Notes: generated by a model from the sequence alone, not told the origin. 64,000 nucleotides of DNA from Enemella dayhoffiae (GCF_002250625.1 NZ_NMVQ01000045.1:94396-158395), one strand, 5' to 3'. Shown: positions 37,050 to 45,833, numbered from the stretch's first letter. Translations and numbers: made by a program.

Positions 37050-39128
37050 TCAGTCCGCTGCGTGCCGCGGTGCGGGCGGCGGGTTGCTGACGTCCACCAT
37101 GTACGCCGCCGTCAGGTCGCTGCTGGCCTCGTGCAATCGGCCCATGTCGACCGCCTCGTAGCGCTTGGCGACCGGCTCCTCGATCACCGCCAGCACGGCG
37201 GCCCGGTCCTTCTGGGCGGCGAGCACGGCGAGGTCCTTGCGCACCTCGGGGCTGAGCACCCCGCCGGGGCGGGCGGCCAGGGCGGCCACCTCGGCGGCGT
37301 GCGTCTCGGCCTTCGCGACGGCTGACTCGTCCTCGGCGGACAGCATCGTGGCGGTACGCCGCAACAGCGCGATTCCGCGCTCCAGGTCGCCGTGGCCGAG
37401 CTCGCGGACCCCCTCGCGCAGCAGCTCGTGGCGGGGGTCGGCGGCCTGGTCGGCGAGCAGGCTGTACTGCAGACCGAGGATCCGCTCCCGGGTGCGGCCA
37501 TGGCCGCTCAGGGTGGGCACCAACTCGGTGGCCGAGCCGCTGCTCTGGCTCATCGTGGCGAGCACCTCGCGCCCGGCCTCGGTCGGGGTGTGCACGGTGT
37601 CGCGCAGCGGGACCGCCTTGATGAACAGGGTCGCCAGCAGGGCGAGGACGCCGACCGGCAGGCCGATCAGGAAGGTGTTGTGCAGGGCGTCGGCGAGTCC
37701 CTGGCGGACGGCGGTGGCGATCACCGGCGGCAGCTTGGCCAGCGCGCTCGGATCGAGCACCGAGGAGGCGTTCATCGATCCGCCCAGCTGGGCGCCCGCA
37801 CCCGGGGGCAGGTATTTCATGATGGCCGAGTGCATCGTGGAGGTCATCACGGTGCCATAGATGGCGATGCCGACCGTCGAGCCGACGTTGCGGAAGAACT
37901 GGCTGGAGGCGGTGGCCACGCCCAGGTCCTGGCGGCGGGCGTTGTTCTGGATGACCAGGGTGTAGAGCTGCATGCAGGTGCCGAGGCCGACCCCGATCAC
38001 CACCATGGCCAGGGTCAACTCGAGCTGGCTGGAGCCGAAGCGCATCCGGGTGAGTAGCCAGTAGCCGATCGTCAGCACGATCACCCCGAGCAGCAGGAAC
38101 TCCTTGTAGCGCCCGGTCCTGGTGACCAGCTGACCGACCAGCATGCCGAAGATGATCAGTCCGAGCATCATCGGCATCAGGATCAGCCCGGAGTTGGTGG
38201 CGTTCACCCCGATCACGCCCTGGGCGTACACCGGGATGTAGATGATCGCGCCGAACATCATGATCGCGATCGCGAAGCTGGCCACGCAGCTCAGGGTGAA
38301 GATGGAGCTGCGGAACAGACGCAGCGGCAGGACGGGGTCGGCCGCCCGGGTCTCCACGATGATGAAGATCACGGCGAAGACCGCGCCGATGGCGTACAGG
38401 GTCAGGATCTGCCAGGACGACCAGGCCCAGGTGGTGCCGCCGAAGGAGGTCGCCAGCAGCAGGCAGACCAGGGCGATCGCCATGGTGATGATGCCCAGGA
38501 GGTCGATCTTCACCTCGCGCCGCTCGTGCGGCATCCGCAGGAAGCGGTGGATCGCGGCCGTGGCCACCAGGCCCACGGGCAGGCTGACGAAGAACAGCCA
38601 GCGCCAGCCCCAGTGGTCGGTGATGAACCCACCGGCCAGCGGCCCGGCGACCGAGGTCAGGCCGAACACCGCACCCATCAGCCCCTGGTACTTGCCGCGG
38701 GCCCGCGGCGGCACGATGTCGCCGATGATCGTCTGCGACAGCGGCATCAGCGTGCCCATGCCCAGCCCCTGCACGGCGCGACCGGCGACGAGCATCCAGA
38801 AGTTCTGGGAGAACCCGCACACCACCGAGCCGAGCATGAACACCACGAGCCCGGCGAGATAGAACGGCCGGCGGCCATAGATGTCGGACAGCTTGCCGAC
38901 GATCGGCACGGTGATCGCCGAGACCAGCATGGCGGCGGTGGCCAGCCAGGAATAGTGGTCCATGCCGCCGAGTTCGGCGACGATCCGGGGCAGGGCTGGT
39001 CCGACGATGGTCTGGCTGATCGAGGCGACCAGCATGCCCAGCATCAGGCCGATGAACACCCGCTTCGAGGCGGGATCGAGCCGGAACTCCGCGGGCTCCT
39101 CCCGGGTGGCGGTGGTTGTCTCAGCCAT
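37050..39128 (-). CDS. DHA2-type MFS exporter with cytosolic C-terminal extension
   Basis: 692 aa. Residues ~35-525 hold 14 membrane helices of the DHA2/EmrB family (SQTIVGPALPRIVAELGG, GKLSDIYGRRPFYLAG, GAVFGLTSVAGPLAGGFI). The last ~150 residues are soluble, helical and Ala/Glu/Arg rich, absent from standard DHA2 proteins. ATG 39128 overlaps the stop of the marR gene (marR ends 39121), so both are one operon in which MarR is upstream. Probably a drug or metabolite exporter controlled by MarR. Confidence 0.88.
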   Translation of the reverse strand: MAETTTATREEPAEFRLDPASKRVFIGLMLGMLVASISQTIVGPALPRIVAELGGMDHYSWLATAAMLVSAITVPIVGKLSDIYGRRPFYLAGLVVFMLGSVVCGFSQNFWMLVAGRAVQGLGMGTLMPLSQTIIGDIVPPRARGKYQGLMGAVFGLTSVAGPLAGGFITDHWGWRWLFFVSLPVGLVATAAIHRFLRMPHERREVKIDLLGIITMAIALVCLLLATSFGGTTWAWSSWQILTLYAIGAVFAVIFIIVETRAADPVLPLRLFRSSIFTLSCVASFAIAIMMFGAIIYIPVYAQGVIGVNATNSGLILMPMMLGLIIFGMLVGQLVTRTGRYKEFLLLGVIVLTIGYWLLTRMRFGSSQLELTLAMVVIGVGLGTCMQLYTLVIQNNARRQDLGVATASSQFFRNVGSTVGIAIYGTVMTSTMHSAIMKYLPPGAGAQLGGSMNASSVLDPSALAKLPPVIATAVRQGLADALHNTFLIGLPVGVLALLATLFIKAVPLRDTVHTPTEAGREVLATMSQSSGSATELVPTLSGHGRTRERILGLQYSLLADQAADPRHELLREGVRELGHGDLERGIALLRRTATMLSAEDESAVAKAETHAAEVAALAARPGGVLSPEVRKDLAVLAAQKDRAAVLAVIEEPVAKRYEAVDMGRLHEASSDLTAAYMVDVSNPPPAPRHAAD

Positions 39129-39645
39129 GCTGTTCGTTTCGGGCCCGGGTCGGGTTCTGGTTTTCACGCTGATCGTCGGAATCCTTGTCCAGTAGTGGAG
39201 TGCAGGGATGGAAAGTGGATTGCCCGACCTCGTTGGCGAGCCTGGTCATCAACCGTTCGAGGGCGGCGACGTCATCGGCGGACCAGGCGCCGAGACGTTC
39301 GGTGAGCAGTTGCCGGCGCTCGGCCCGCGCACGGCGCATCGTCTCTTCCCCGGCGGGGGTGAGGGTGAACAGCTTGGCGCGCCCGTCGGCCGGGTCCGCG
39401 TGGCCGACGACCAGCCCTTGGCCCTCCAACTGGCGCACGTGGCGGGAGGTGGTCGACACGTCCAGGTCGGCGGCCTCCGCCAGGCCGGTGAGCCGGAGTT
39501 GGCCTCGCTGCTGCAGCACGCCCAGCAGGAAGTAGCTCCCTCGATCCATGGTGAGCCGACTGGAGCGTTGGGCCGATCGGCCGATGCTGACCATGGCGTC
39601 GATAAGCCGGTCGGCGACCGCGGTGGAGGTGGGGGAGTTCGGCAC
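39121..39645 (-). CDS. MarR-family transcriptional regulator
   Basis: 174 aa from GTG 39645. Winged helix at residues ~45-110, including LRLTGLAEAADLDVSTTSRHV, with wing DPADGRAKLF. Likely represses itself and the downstream MFS exporter. Its start is 6 nt after TAGGCT, with TTGCAT 17 nt further upstream, so transcription seems leaderless. Confidence 0.9.
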   Translation of the reverse strand: MPNSPTSTAVADRLIDAMVSIGRSAQRSSRLTMDRGSYFLLGVLQQRGQLRLTGLAEAADLDVSTTSRHVRQLEGQGLVVGHADPADGRAKLFTLTPAGEETMRRARAERRQLLTERLGAWSADDVAALERLMTRLANEVGQSTFHPCTPLLDKDSDDQRENQNPTRARNEQHG

Positions 39646-39651
39646 CGCCCA

Positions 39652-39680
39652 AGCCTAGATTGATTACTTGCACTATGCAA
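39652..39680 (-). promoter_or_regulatory. marR promoter with overlapping palindromic operator
   Basis: Read on the minus strand, TTGCAT (39680-39675) is a -35, a 17-nt spacer follows and TAGGCT (39657-39652) is a -10. The palindrome TTGCA-CTA-TGCAA (39668-39680) overlaps the -35 and the spacer, as expected for autorepression. Confidence 0.7.
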
Positions 39681-39715
39681 ATGAGTGGGCCGAGGGATGT
39701 GGTAGGCATTCCACC

Positions 39716-39946
39716 ATGCGCATGCCACCCCTGACCGCGGCCGCCGACTGGAGCGTCTGTGTCCGCGACGCCGACGACGACCGCGTGCTCGTCGACCACT
39801 GGCCCGAGCGGCTGCTGCGTACCGCCAGCGTCGGCAAGCTGTTCCTGCTCGCCGAGATCGCCCGCCAGTGGGAGACCGGTCGGCTGGACCCCTGCGAACA
39901 GCTGGCCTGGCACGACGAGGAGCTGCTCGCCGACTCGGGGCTGTGA
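39716..39946 (+). pseudogene. Beta-lactamase-like serine hydrolase, N-terminal stub
   Basis: ATG 39716 begins ADWSVCVRDADDD and runs through RTASVGKLFLLAEIA, where SVGK is the catalytic SxxK motif of class A-like serine hydrolases, to DSGL followed by TGA at 39944. Reading through that stop gives YLMA, so a Trp codon appears to have become TGA (TGG to TGA). Homology ends at about 39957, where a fragment of an ABC ATPase begins. About two thirds of the gene is missing. Confidence 0.65.
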
Positions 39947-39960
39947 TACCTGATGGCCAG

Positions 39961-40170
39961 CCGCCCGCCCTGGTCACCGAGCGGGGTCTGTCGCTGGTGA
40001 TGATCAGCCACGACCTGTCGGTGCTGGCCGAGACGTGCAGCCGGGTGCTGGTGATGCGGCGCGGCCAAATGGTCGAGGGCGGCCCGGTCGAGCAGGTGCT
40101 GCTGGATCCGCAGCACGAATACACCAGGACGCTGCTGGCGGCCGCACCCCGCGGCCTGGGGGAGCGGTGA
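39961..40170 (+). pseudogene. Oligopeptide ABC ATPase, C-terminal stub
   Basis: The last ~70 residues of an Opp/Dpp-type ABC ATPase: LVMISHDLSVLAE (H-loop) and VEQVLLDPQHEYTRTLLAAAP. The Walker A, signature and Walker B motifs are absent because the upstream part has been deleted, joining it to the serine-hydrolase stub. Stop at 40170 overlaps the LD-carboxypeptidase start (GTGA), so it was once the gene before it in an operon. Confidence 0.7.
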
Positions 40171-41108
40171 GCGGAACCGGACGGGGGCCGCTCGGACCGC
40201 TGGTGCCCGGCGATCGGGTCGCGCTGGTCGGCAGCGCCGGCCCGCCGCCGCAGGAACGGCTGGCAGCGGCCGAGGCCCTGCTGACCGACTGGGGTCTGCA
40301 ACCGGTACGCCTCCCCTCGGCCCTGGCGCGGCACGCCCGGGCGGACTATCTCTCCGGTGAGGACGCCGAGCGGGCCGCCGACTTCCATCAGGCGTGGGAG
40401 GACCCGTCGCTGTCCGGCATCGTCGTCGTCCGTGGCGGTTACGGCACGGTGCGGATGCTGGACGACCTGGACGTGCACCGGCTCCGCGCGAGCGGGCCGA
40501 AGCCGGTCTATGGCAGCTCGGACGTGACCGCCCTGCACGAGCTGTTGCGTGAGCAGGTCGGAGTGCCGAGCTGGTTCACCCCGATGCCGGCGACCGCCGA
40601 CCTGCTGGACGACCCGGTGGCGGTGCAGCACCTGCGCCGAGCGATGCTCGAGCCGTGGACCGAGCGGGTGCACCGCGGCGGGGGCGCGCTGGCCGAGGGC
40701 ACGGCCTCGGGCACGCTGATCGGCGGCAACCTCTCGCTGCTGGCGATGACGCTGGGCGCCCGGAGTCGGCCACCGGTGGACAACACCGATGCCCTGGTGG
40801 TGCTGGAGGACGTCAACGAGGAGACCTACCGGATCGACGGCTATCTCACCTCGCTGCTGCGGGCCGGCTGGTTCGAGGGCGTGGCCGGCGTGCTGGTCGG
40901 CTCCTGGAAGGGGTGTGCGCTCGCGGAGGTGCACGCCCTGATCGCCGAGTTGCTGGGCGAGTTGGGCGTACCGATCGGGACCGGGTTCGAGTTGGGCCAC
41001 GGGCCCGGGGCGGAGAGCCTCCCGCTGGGCGTACCGGCTCGACTGGAGGCGTCCGCGGAAGCTCGCCTTGTCATCCCGGCCCTCGGGGAAACCCTGAAAC
41101 CCGCCTGA
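40167..41108 (+). CDS. LD-carboxypeptidase (S66 family)
   Basis: 313 aa from GTG 40167. GDRVALVGSAGP at the N-terminus, RGGYGTVRMLDDLD, the nucleophile serine in YGSSDVTALH, and GTASGTLIGGNLSLLAM are S66 features. It cleaves the tetrapeptide L-D bond in peptidoglycan recycling, or processes microcin-like peptides. The overlap with the ABC stub suggests former coupling to peptide uptake. Confidence 0.9.
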   Translation: MSGTGRGPLGPLVPGDRVALVGSAGPPPQERLAAAEALLTDWGLQPVRLPSALARHARADYLSGEDAERAADFHQAWEDPSLSGIVVVRGGYGTVRMLDDLDVHRLRASGPKPVYGSSDVTALHELLREQVGVPSWFTPMPATADLLDDPVAVQHLRRAMLEPWTERVHRGGGALAEGTASGTLIGGNLSLLAMTLGARSRPPVDNTDALVVLEDVNEETYRIDGYLTSLLRAGWFEGVAGVLVGSWKGCALAEVHALIAELLGELGVPIGTGFELGHGPGAESLPLGVPARLEASAEARLVIPALGETLKPA

Positions 41109-41146
41109 GTTGGAAAGTTGCCCTTTAGGAATTCGAAAGCCCGTTT

Positions 41147-41152
41147 TACATT
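41147..41152 (+). promoter_or_regulatory. Possible -10 element (leaderless) for the next gene
   Basis: TACATT lies 6 nt before ATG 41159 in a locally AT-rich stretch; no convincing -35. Weak support, but the spacing repeats that of other genes in the window. Confidence 0.35.
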
Positions 41153-41158
41153 TGATGC

Positions 41159-42133
41159 ATGAGCAGCCCTGATCTCACCCCGATCCTCAAGGATCTGGCC
41201 GCCGGCCGCATCGACGCCGCCGAGGCCTCACGCCGAATCGAAGCCGCGACCGGGGAGCCTGCTCCCGAGTCCGGCCCCAAGCCCCCGCCGTCCAATGACG
41301 GTCCTGGTGCCGAGCGCGGGGTGCCGCGGTGGCAGCAGTACGCCCGGGACACGTTCAACCGGGTGGTGGGCGAACCGGCCGCCGAGAGCGACCCCAAGCC
41401 GGGACCGACCAACCCTGCCGAACCCGCGTCCGGCACCGGAGATGACGAGGTGCCACCGGCCGACCGGCACACCACCAACACCAAGGGGGTCGATCGCGTC
41501 TCCATCCGGGCGGTCGGTCGCCGGGTCCGGGTGGTCGGCGAGCCTCGGGTGGCCACCGCCTCGGTGGACGGCGCGCACGTGCTGCGCCGCAACGGGTCGG
41601 TGCTGGAGATCACCTCCGACGGAGAGATCGGGGCGTCCATCGACGGATTCACCCTGCTCCGTCCGCCGCGCAGCCTCGATGACGTGCGCAACCTCGGGCT
41701 GGGCAAGGAACTGTTCATCCGGGTCAACCCGAACCTGATCGTCGACGTCGAGCTCACCGCCGGCTCGCTGACCTGCGAGGACGTCCGCTATCTCGGCAAG
41801 GTGCGCGTCACCGCCGGCGGCGCCAAGCTGACGGGGTTGAGCGAGGCGCACGACGTGCTCGTCCAGGCCGGGCAGGCGACGGTCAAGGGCCGGATCGCCA
41901 CCGGCCGATCCCGGATCCGCTGCGAGTCCGGCTCGCTGACCGTGCAGCTGGACGATGACTCGAACGTCACCGTCCGCGCCGAATCGCAGCTCGGCAAGGT
42001 GGTCTGGGCCGGTGGGCACACCGGCGCTGGCGACGAGGTCGTGATGGGCAACGGCGCCGCCAAGCTCGATGTCGGTGTGGTGATGGGCCATGCCGCCGTC
42101 CACGTCGGATCCGAGGGAAGTGGGCAGAAGTGA
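41159..42133 (+). CDS. DUF4097-like / bactofilin-like beta-solenoid protein
   Basis: 324 aa. An N-terminal helical motif (LKDLAAGRIDAAEASRRI) is followed by a ~60-residue disordered Pro-rich linker and a beta-rich C-terminal domain with repeating strands of alternating valines (VDVELTAGSLTCEDVRYL, VTAGGAKLTGL) resembling DUF4097 adhesin-like or bactofilin-like folds. The protein is cytosolic. Overlaps the next gene by GTGA. The pair probably acts together. Confidence 0.7.
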   Translation: MSSPDLTPILKDLAAGRIDAAEASRRIEAATGEPAPESGPKPPPSNDGPGAERGVPRWQQYARDTFNRVVGEPAAESDPKPGPTNPAEPASGTGDDEVPPADRHTTNTKGVDRVSIRAVGRRVRVVGEPRVATASVDGAHVLRRNGSVLEITSDGEIGASIDGFTLLRPPRSLDDVRNLGLGKELFIRVNPNLIVDVELTAGSLTCEDVRYLGKVRVTAGGAKLTGLSEAHDVLVQAGQATVKGRIATGRSRIRCESGSLTVQLDDDSNVTVRAESQLGKVVWAGGHTGAGDEVVMGNGAAKLDVGVVMGHAAVHVGSEGSGQK

Positions 42134-42549
42134 CCGCACACCACCAGCACGCCAACGGGCACAACGAGGCACACCGTCCGCCGAGCGACTGCCCGGTCTG
42201 CGGGGACCAGCTGCACGTCACCCGGCTCGGCTGCACCACCTGTGGCTCGGAGCTGGCGGGGGTATTCACCTCGTGCGAGTTCTGCGCGCTGAACGCCAGC
42301 GAGATCGAGACCCTGCGGGTGTTCCTGGCCTCCCGCGGCAACCTGCGCGAGGTGGAGAAGCACCTCGGGGTGTCCTATCCGACGGCGCGGCTGCGGCTCA
42401 CCCAACTGCTGATGAAGCTCGGGCTCTCCGGTGAGGAGAGCGAGGGCGAGGCAACGGGTACGCCCGCGGTGGACCGCGACGAGGTGCTCGGCCGCGTCGC
42501 CCGTGGCGAGCTCAGCCCCGCCGAGGCGCAGCGCCTGCTCACGCAGTGA
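42130..42549 (+). CDS. DUF2089 zinc-ribbon/HTH protein
   Basis: 139 aa from GTG 42130. Zinc ribbon CPVCGDQLHVTRLGCTTC with a second pair CEFC, then a helix-turn-helix-like LREVEKHLGVSYPTARLRL. The C-terminus EVLGRVARGELSPAEAQRLL mirrors the N-terminal motif of the preceding gene product. This is the DUF2089 family, often beside anti-sigma or DUF4097-type membrane proteins, and a DNA-binding regulator is likely. Confidence 0.8.
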   Translation: MTAHHQHANGHNEAHRPPSDCPVCGDQLHVTRLGCTTCGSELAGVFTSCEFCALNASEIETLRVFLASRGNLREVEKHLGVSYPTARLRLTQLLMKLGLSGEESEGEATGTPAVDRDEVLGRVARGELSPAEAQRLLTQ

Positions 42550-42561
42550 CCGCAGGAACGA

Positions 42562-42594
42562 GCGAGCCGCCCCGGGTGACCCGGGGCGGCTCGC
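42562..42594. terminator. Bidirectional terminator between DUF2089 and greA
   Basis: GCGAGCCGCCCCGGG (42562-42576) and CCCGGGGCGGCTCGC (42580-42594) form a perfect 15-bp stem with a TGA loop in the 67-nt gap between convergent genes. No U tract on either side. Confidence 0.75.
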
Positions 42595-42616
42595 CTGATG
42601 GCGGAAATCGCGGGGG

Positions 42617-43132
42617 TCAGCCGGTGAAGGCCTCCACCTTGGTGATCTTCACCGAGATGGACTTCCCGTTGGGAGTCTCGTAGCTCACGGTGTCGCCCAC
42701 CTTGCGATCCAGGATCGCCGCCCCCAGCGGGGACTGCGGGCTGTAGACGTTGAGCGCATCGGCCGCGTCGTCCAGACCCAGCAGCTCGCGGGAGCCGAGC
42801 AGGAAGGTGTCGGTGTCGCCGGGATCACCGTCGAAGGCGATGGTGATCTTGGTGCCGGGCACGGCCTGGTCGGTGTTGGTCGGCGCCTCGCCGACCTCGG
42901 CGCGACGCAGCATGTCCTGCAGCTGGGCGATCCGCGCCTCCTGCTTGCCCTGCTCCTCGCGGGCGGCGTGATAACCGCCGTTCTCGCGCAGGTCGCCCTC
43001 TTCGCGGGCCGCGGCGATCCGGTTCGCGATTTCGGTCCGGCCGTCACCCTCGAGGTACGCCAGCTCGTCGGCGAGCTTGTCGTAGGCCTCCTGGGTCAGC
43101 CAGACGGTGTTGGTTTCGGTGATTTCTGCCAT
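42617..43132 (-). CDS. greA: Transcript cleavage factor GreA
   Basis: 171 aa. N-terminal coiled coil with the acidic tip EEGDLRENGGYHAAREEQ and the C-terminal FKBP-like domain with PLGAAILDRKVGDTVSYETPNGK. It stimulates cleavage of backtracked RNA in stalled RNA polymerase. Next to the DUF4307 gene as in mycobacteria. Confidence 0.95.
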   Translation of the reverse strand: MAEITETNTVWLTQEAYDKLADELAYLEGDGRTEIANRIAAAREEGDLRENGGYHAAREEQGKQEARIAQLQDMLRRAEVGEAPTNTDQAVPGTKITIAFDGDPGDTDTFLLGSRELLGLDDAADALNVYSPQSPLGAAILDRKVGDTVSYETPNGKSISVKITKVEAFTG

Positions 43133-43224
43133 CGCACGATGCTACCAATAGCCACGGCCGACTCAACGCGACGCGCGACAGATCCGACCGCCGGTCAGGT
43201 TTGCTGCCCCGTGGGCGACGAGGA

Positions 43225-43620
43225 TCACTCGGCCACGCACTGACTGACGGCGGCCGATTCCGGCGGACGGAAGGTGCGCAGCGAGGTGCGTTCCCGGGTG
43301 ACCTCCGCCCCGGCCGGGCGGACGGCGTACCAGATCTCCCCGACCTTCTCCCCGCCGTGCGCGCTGGCCTGGACCAGACACCGACCCGACACCTCGGGGC
43401 GGGAGCGATCGATCATCAGCTCGACCTCCATCGCGTTCGGTCCGGTCACCACGAAGCTGGTCACGCTGGCGGTGAGCGGCGGGTTGGCCTTGACGGTGGA
43501 GATCCACAGCCAGAAGCCGAGCAGCGGCAGCACCACCGCGGCGATCACCCAGATCAGCCACGGACGCCGCGGCTGGGGATAACGGGCGGCGATCCGCGCG
43601 CGATCGGTGGCCGTGGACAT
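43225..43620 (-). CDS. DUF4307 membrane protein
   Basis: 131 aa starting MSTATDRARIAARYPQP. One membrane helix (residues ~22-43) then a ~85-residue domain with a single Cys pair (RCLVQA, SQCVAE) typical of DUF4307. Function unknown; the order greA, DUF4307, mca is conserved. Confidence 0.88.
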   Translation of the reverse strand: MSTATDRARIAARYPQPRRPWLIWVIAAVVLPLLGFWLWISTVKANPPLTASVTSFVVTGPNAMEVELMIDRSRPEVSGRCLVQASAHGGEKVGEIWYAVRPAGAEVTRERTSLRTFRPPESAAVSQCVAE

Positions 43621-43748
43621 GGCCTCCACCCTAGTGCGGCGGCCGAGCGGCCCCGACTGGACAGCCTTCCGGGTGGTCGGGGAATCTGGTGGGTGCCGGC
43701 GGTGTTGCTGGTATTGGAACTGCCACCCGATCCGCTGGAGAGACCTGC

Positions 43749-44681
43749 ATGACATCCGCCCCGACCCGCACCGCGACCCGGCGTACCGCAACCGGTGACG
43801 ACCTGCGCCTGCTGCACGTGCACGCCCACCCCGACGACGAGTCGAGCAAGGGTGCGGCGGTGACGGCGAAATATGTCGACGAGGGCGTACGGGTGATGGT
43901 CGCCACCTGCACCGGCGGGGAGCGCGGGTCGATCCTGAACCCGGCGATGGAGCGTCCCGACATCATCGCCCACCTGCCCGAGGTACGCCGCCGCGAGATG
44001 GACCGCGCGCGGGCGATCCTCGGCATCGAACAGACCTGGCTGGGTTTCATGGACTCCGGGCTGCCCGAGGGCGACCCGCTCCCGCCGCTGCCCGAGGGGT
44101 GTTTCGCGCTGCTGGACCCCGCGCAGGCCGCCGGGGAACTGGTTCGGGTGATCCGCGAATTCCGTCCGCAGGTGCTGACCACCTATGACGAGCTGGGCGG
44201 TTATCCGCACCCCGACCACGTGCAGACCAACCGGATCTCGCTGGTCGCCGTCGAGGCGGCCGCCGACCCCGACCAGTGGCCCGAGCACGGCGAGCCGTGG
44301 CAGGTGAGCAAGGTCTATTACCAGCACACGTTCAACCGGCAGCGCACCCTGGCGCTGCACGAGGCGATGCTCGAGCGTGGCCTCGAGTCACCGTATGGCG
44401 AGCGGCTGGCCAACTGGGACACCTGGAAGCGGGTGCCCGACTCCCGGATCACCACCGCCGTCGAGTGTGCCGACTACTTCGGCGTACGCGACCGCGCGCT
44501 GCTCGCCCACGGCACCCAGGTGGACCCGAACGGCGCCTGGTTCCAGATCCCGCTCGAGGTGCAGCGGGAGGTGTGGCCGACCGAGGAGTTCGAGCTGGTC
44601 ATCGACCACACCGGGCAGCCGGCCCGTGCCGACGGCGAACTGGAGAACGACCTGTTCGCCGGGGTGGCGATCGAGGCGTAG
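43749..44681 (+). CDS. mca: Mycothiol S-conjugate amidase
   Basis: 310 aa. The zinc-binding LmbE motif HAHPDDE (residues ~25-31), ATCTGGERGSILN, and YPHPDHVQTNRIS with a further His ligand define the MshB/Mca family. The SKVYYQHTFNRQR region and length favour Mca over MshB. It hydrolyses mycothiol-electrophile conjugates for detoxification, and shows the organism makes mycothiol. GGAGAGACC precedes ATG. Divergent from DUF4307. Confidence 0.93.
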   Translation: MTSAPTRTATRRTATGDDLRLLHVHAHPDDESSKGAAVTAKYVDEGVRVMVATCTGGERGSILNPAMERPDIIAHLPEVRRREMDRARAILGIEQTWLGFMDSGLPEGDPLPPLPEGCFALLDPAQAAGELVRVIREFRPQVLTTYDELGGYPHPDHVQTNRISLVAVEAAADPDQWPEHGEPWQVSKVYYQHTFNRQRTLALHEAMLERGLESPYGERLANWDTWKRVPDSRITTAVECADYFGVRDRALLAHGTQVDPNGAWFQIPLEVQREVWPTEEFELVIDHTGQPARADGELENDLFAGVAIEA

Positions 44682-44691
44682 AGTCACCGGT

Positions 44692-44883
44692 GTGCTGATG
44701 CCGCTCGAACTGGACCCCAACTCGGTGGTCGCCGGTTGGATCCCGGTCGTGGTGATCCTGGTCCTGGCGATCGCCTGCTTCTTCCTGTTCCGCAGCATGC
44801 GCAAGCAGATGCGCCGCATCGACATCCCCGAGGAGGGCGTGCAGACCCGCCCGGAGCCCGATCGGGACCAGACCCGCAGTTGA
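44692..44883 (+). CDS. Small membrane protein downstream of mca
   Basis: 63 aa from GTG 44692 (alternative ATG 44698). One membrane helix (WIPVVVILVLAIACFFLF) and a basic-acidic cytosolic tail. The GTG is favoured by TAGAGT 7 nt upstream. A gene of this kind follows mca in many actinobacteria; function unknown. Confidence 0.75.
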   Translation: MLMPLELDPNSVVAGWIPVVVILVLAIACFFLFRSMRKQMRRIDIPEEGVQTRPEPDRDQTRS

Positions 44884-44898
44884 GTCGATGATCCCGCG

Positions 44899-45768
44899 AT
44901 GACGACGATCGGTGTGGTGGCTCCCGGCGCGATGGGCGCCGCCCTGGGGCGGGCCTGGGTGGCCGCCGGGCATGACGTCGTGGTGACCGTGGCCGGTCGT
45001 TCCGAGCGTACCCGATCGCTGGCGCACGGGTTGCGCTGGCTCGACTCGTTGACCGACGTGGCGGCCGCCGCCGACGTGGTGGTGTCGGTGGTACCACCGG
45101 CCCGGGCGCTCGGCAACGCCGAGCAGATCGCCGACGCCTGCCGCAGCGCCGGCGTACGCCCGCTCGTCGCCGACCTGAACGCGGTCTCCCCGGCCGAGGC
45201 CGAGCAGGTGGCCGCGGTGCTGGCGGCCGCCGGGTGCGACCCGGTCGACGGGGCGATCAGCGGCCCGCCGCCGGAGCTTGGAAAGCGGACCACCGTGTTC
45301 GTGTCGGGGGAGCGGGCCGGTGAGCTGGCGGGCCTGGGCGCCGACGGCCTGAGCGTACGCGTGGTCGGCGAGCGGGTCGGTCAGGCGTCGGCGGTGAAGA
45401 TGTGCACCGCCGCGGTCTACAAGGGGATCACCGCGCTGCTGATGCAGTCGCTGCGCACCGCCGGTGAGCACGGGGTGCAGGAGCTGGTGCTTGAGGACCT
45501 GACGCCCGGGCTCGGCTGGATGGCCGAGCAGGCGCCGATGGCGATCGCGGTGGCGGTGGCCAAGTCGGACCGGTTCCCCTATGAGATGGGCCAGATCGCC
45601 GACACCCAGGAGCAGGCCGGGGTCGGCGGCGAGCTGTTCCGCGCCTTCGCCGAGGTGTACCAGCGCAGCAACGACACCAGCCTGGCCGAGCTCACCCCCG
45701 AACAGGCGGCCGAGCTGGTCGACCTCGACCGCGTGCTGCAGGGGTTGCGTACGCCGCGGCAACGCTGA
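44899..45768 (+). CDS. NAD(P)-dependent 3-hydroxyacid dehydrogenase-like oxidoreductase
   Basis: 289 aa. Rossmann motif GVVAPGAMGAALGRAW (GxxxxGAMG; residues ~5-20) and VSVVPPA, the substrate region SGPPPELGKRTTVFVSG, and the C-terminal helical domain with SAVKMCTAAVYKG (catalytic Lys). This is 6-phosphogluconate/3-hydroxyisobutyrate-type with a DUF1932 C-terminal domain. Substrate unknown. Confidence 0.85.
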   Translation: MTTIGVVAPGAMGAALGRAWVAAGHDVVVTVAGRSERTRSLAHGLRWLDSLTDVAAAADVVVSVVPPARALGNAEQIADACRSAGVRPLVADLNAVSPAEAEQVAAVLAAAGCDPVDGAISGPPPELGKRTTVFVSGERAGELAGLGADGLSVRVVGERVGQASAVKMCTAAVYKGITALLMQSLRTAGEHGVQELVLEDLTPGLGWMAEQAPMAIAVAVAKSDRFPYEMGQIADTQEQAGVGGELFRAFAEVYQRSNDTSLAELTPEQAAELVDLDRVLQGLRTPRQR

Positions 45769-45833
45769 TCAAACACGTTCAGCCGGTTGACGCATTCCAG
45801 AATCGTGTCAAGTTTGGCCCGGATTCTTAACAG

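Noticed and set aside
35746..38820. 1024-residue minus-strand open frame across the AI-2E and DHA2 genes
   Set aside because: Runs antisense to the AI-2E gene and out of frame with the DHA2 exporter; composition is low-complexity.
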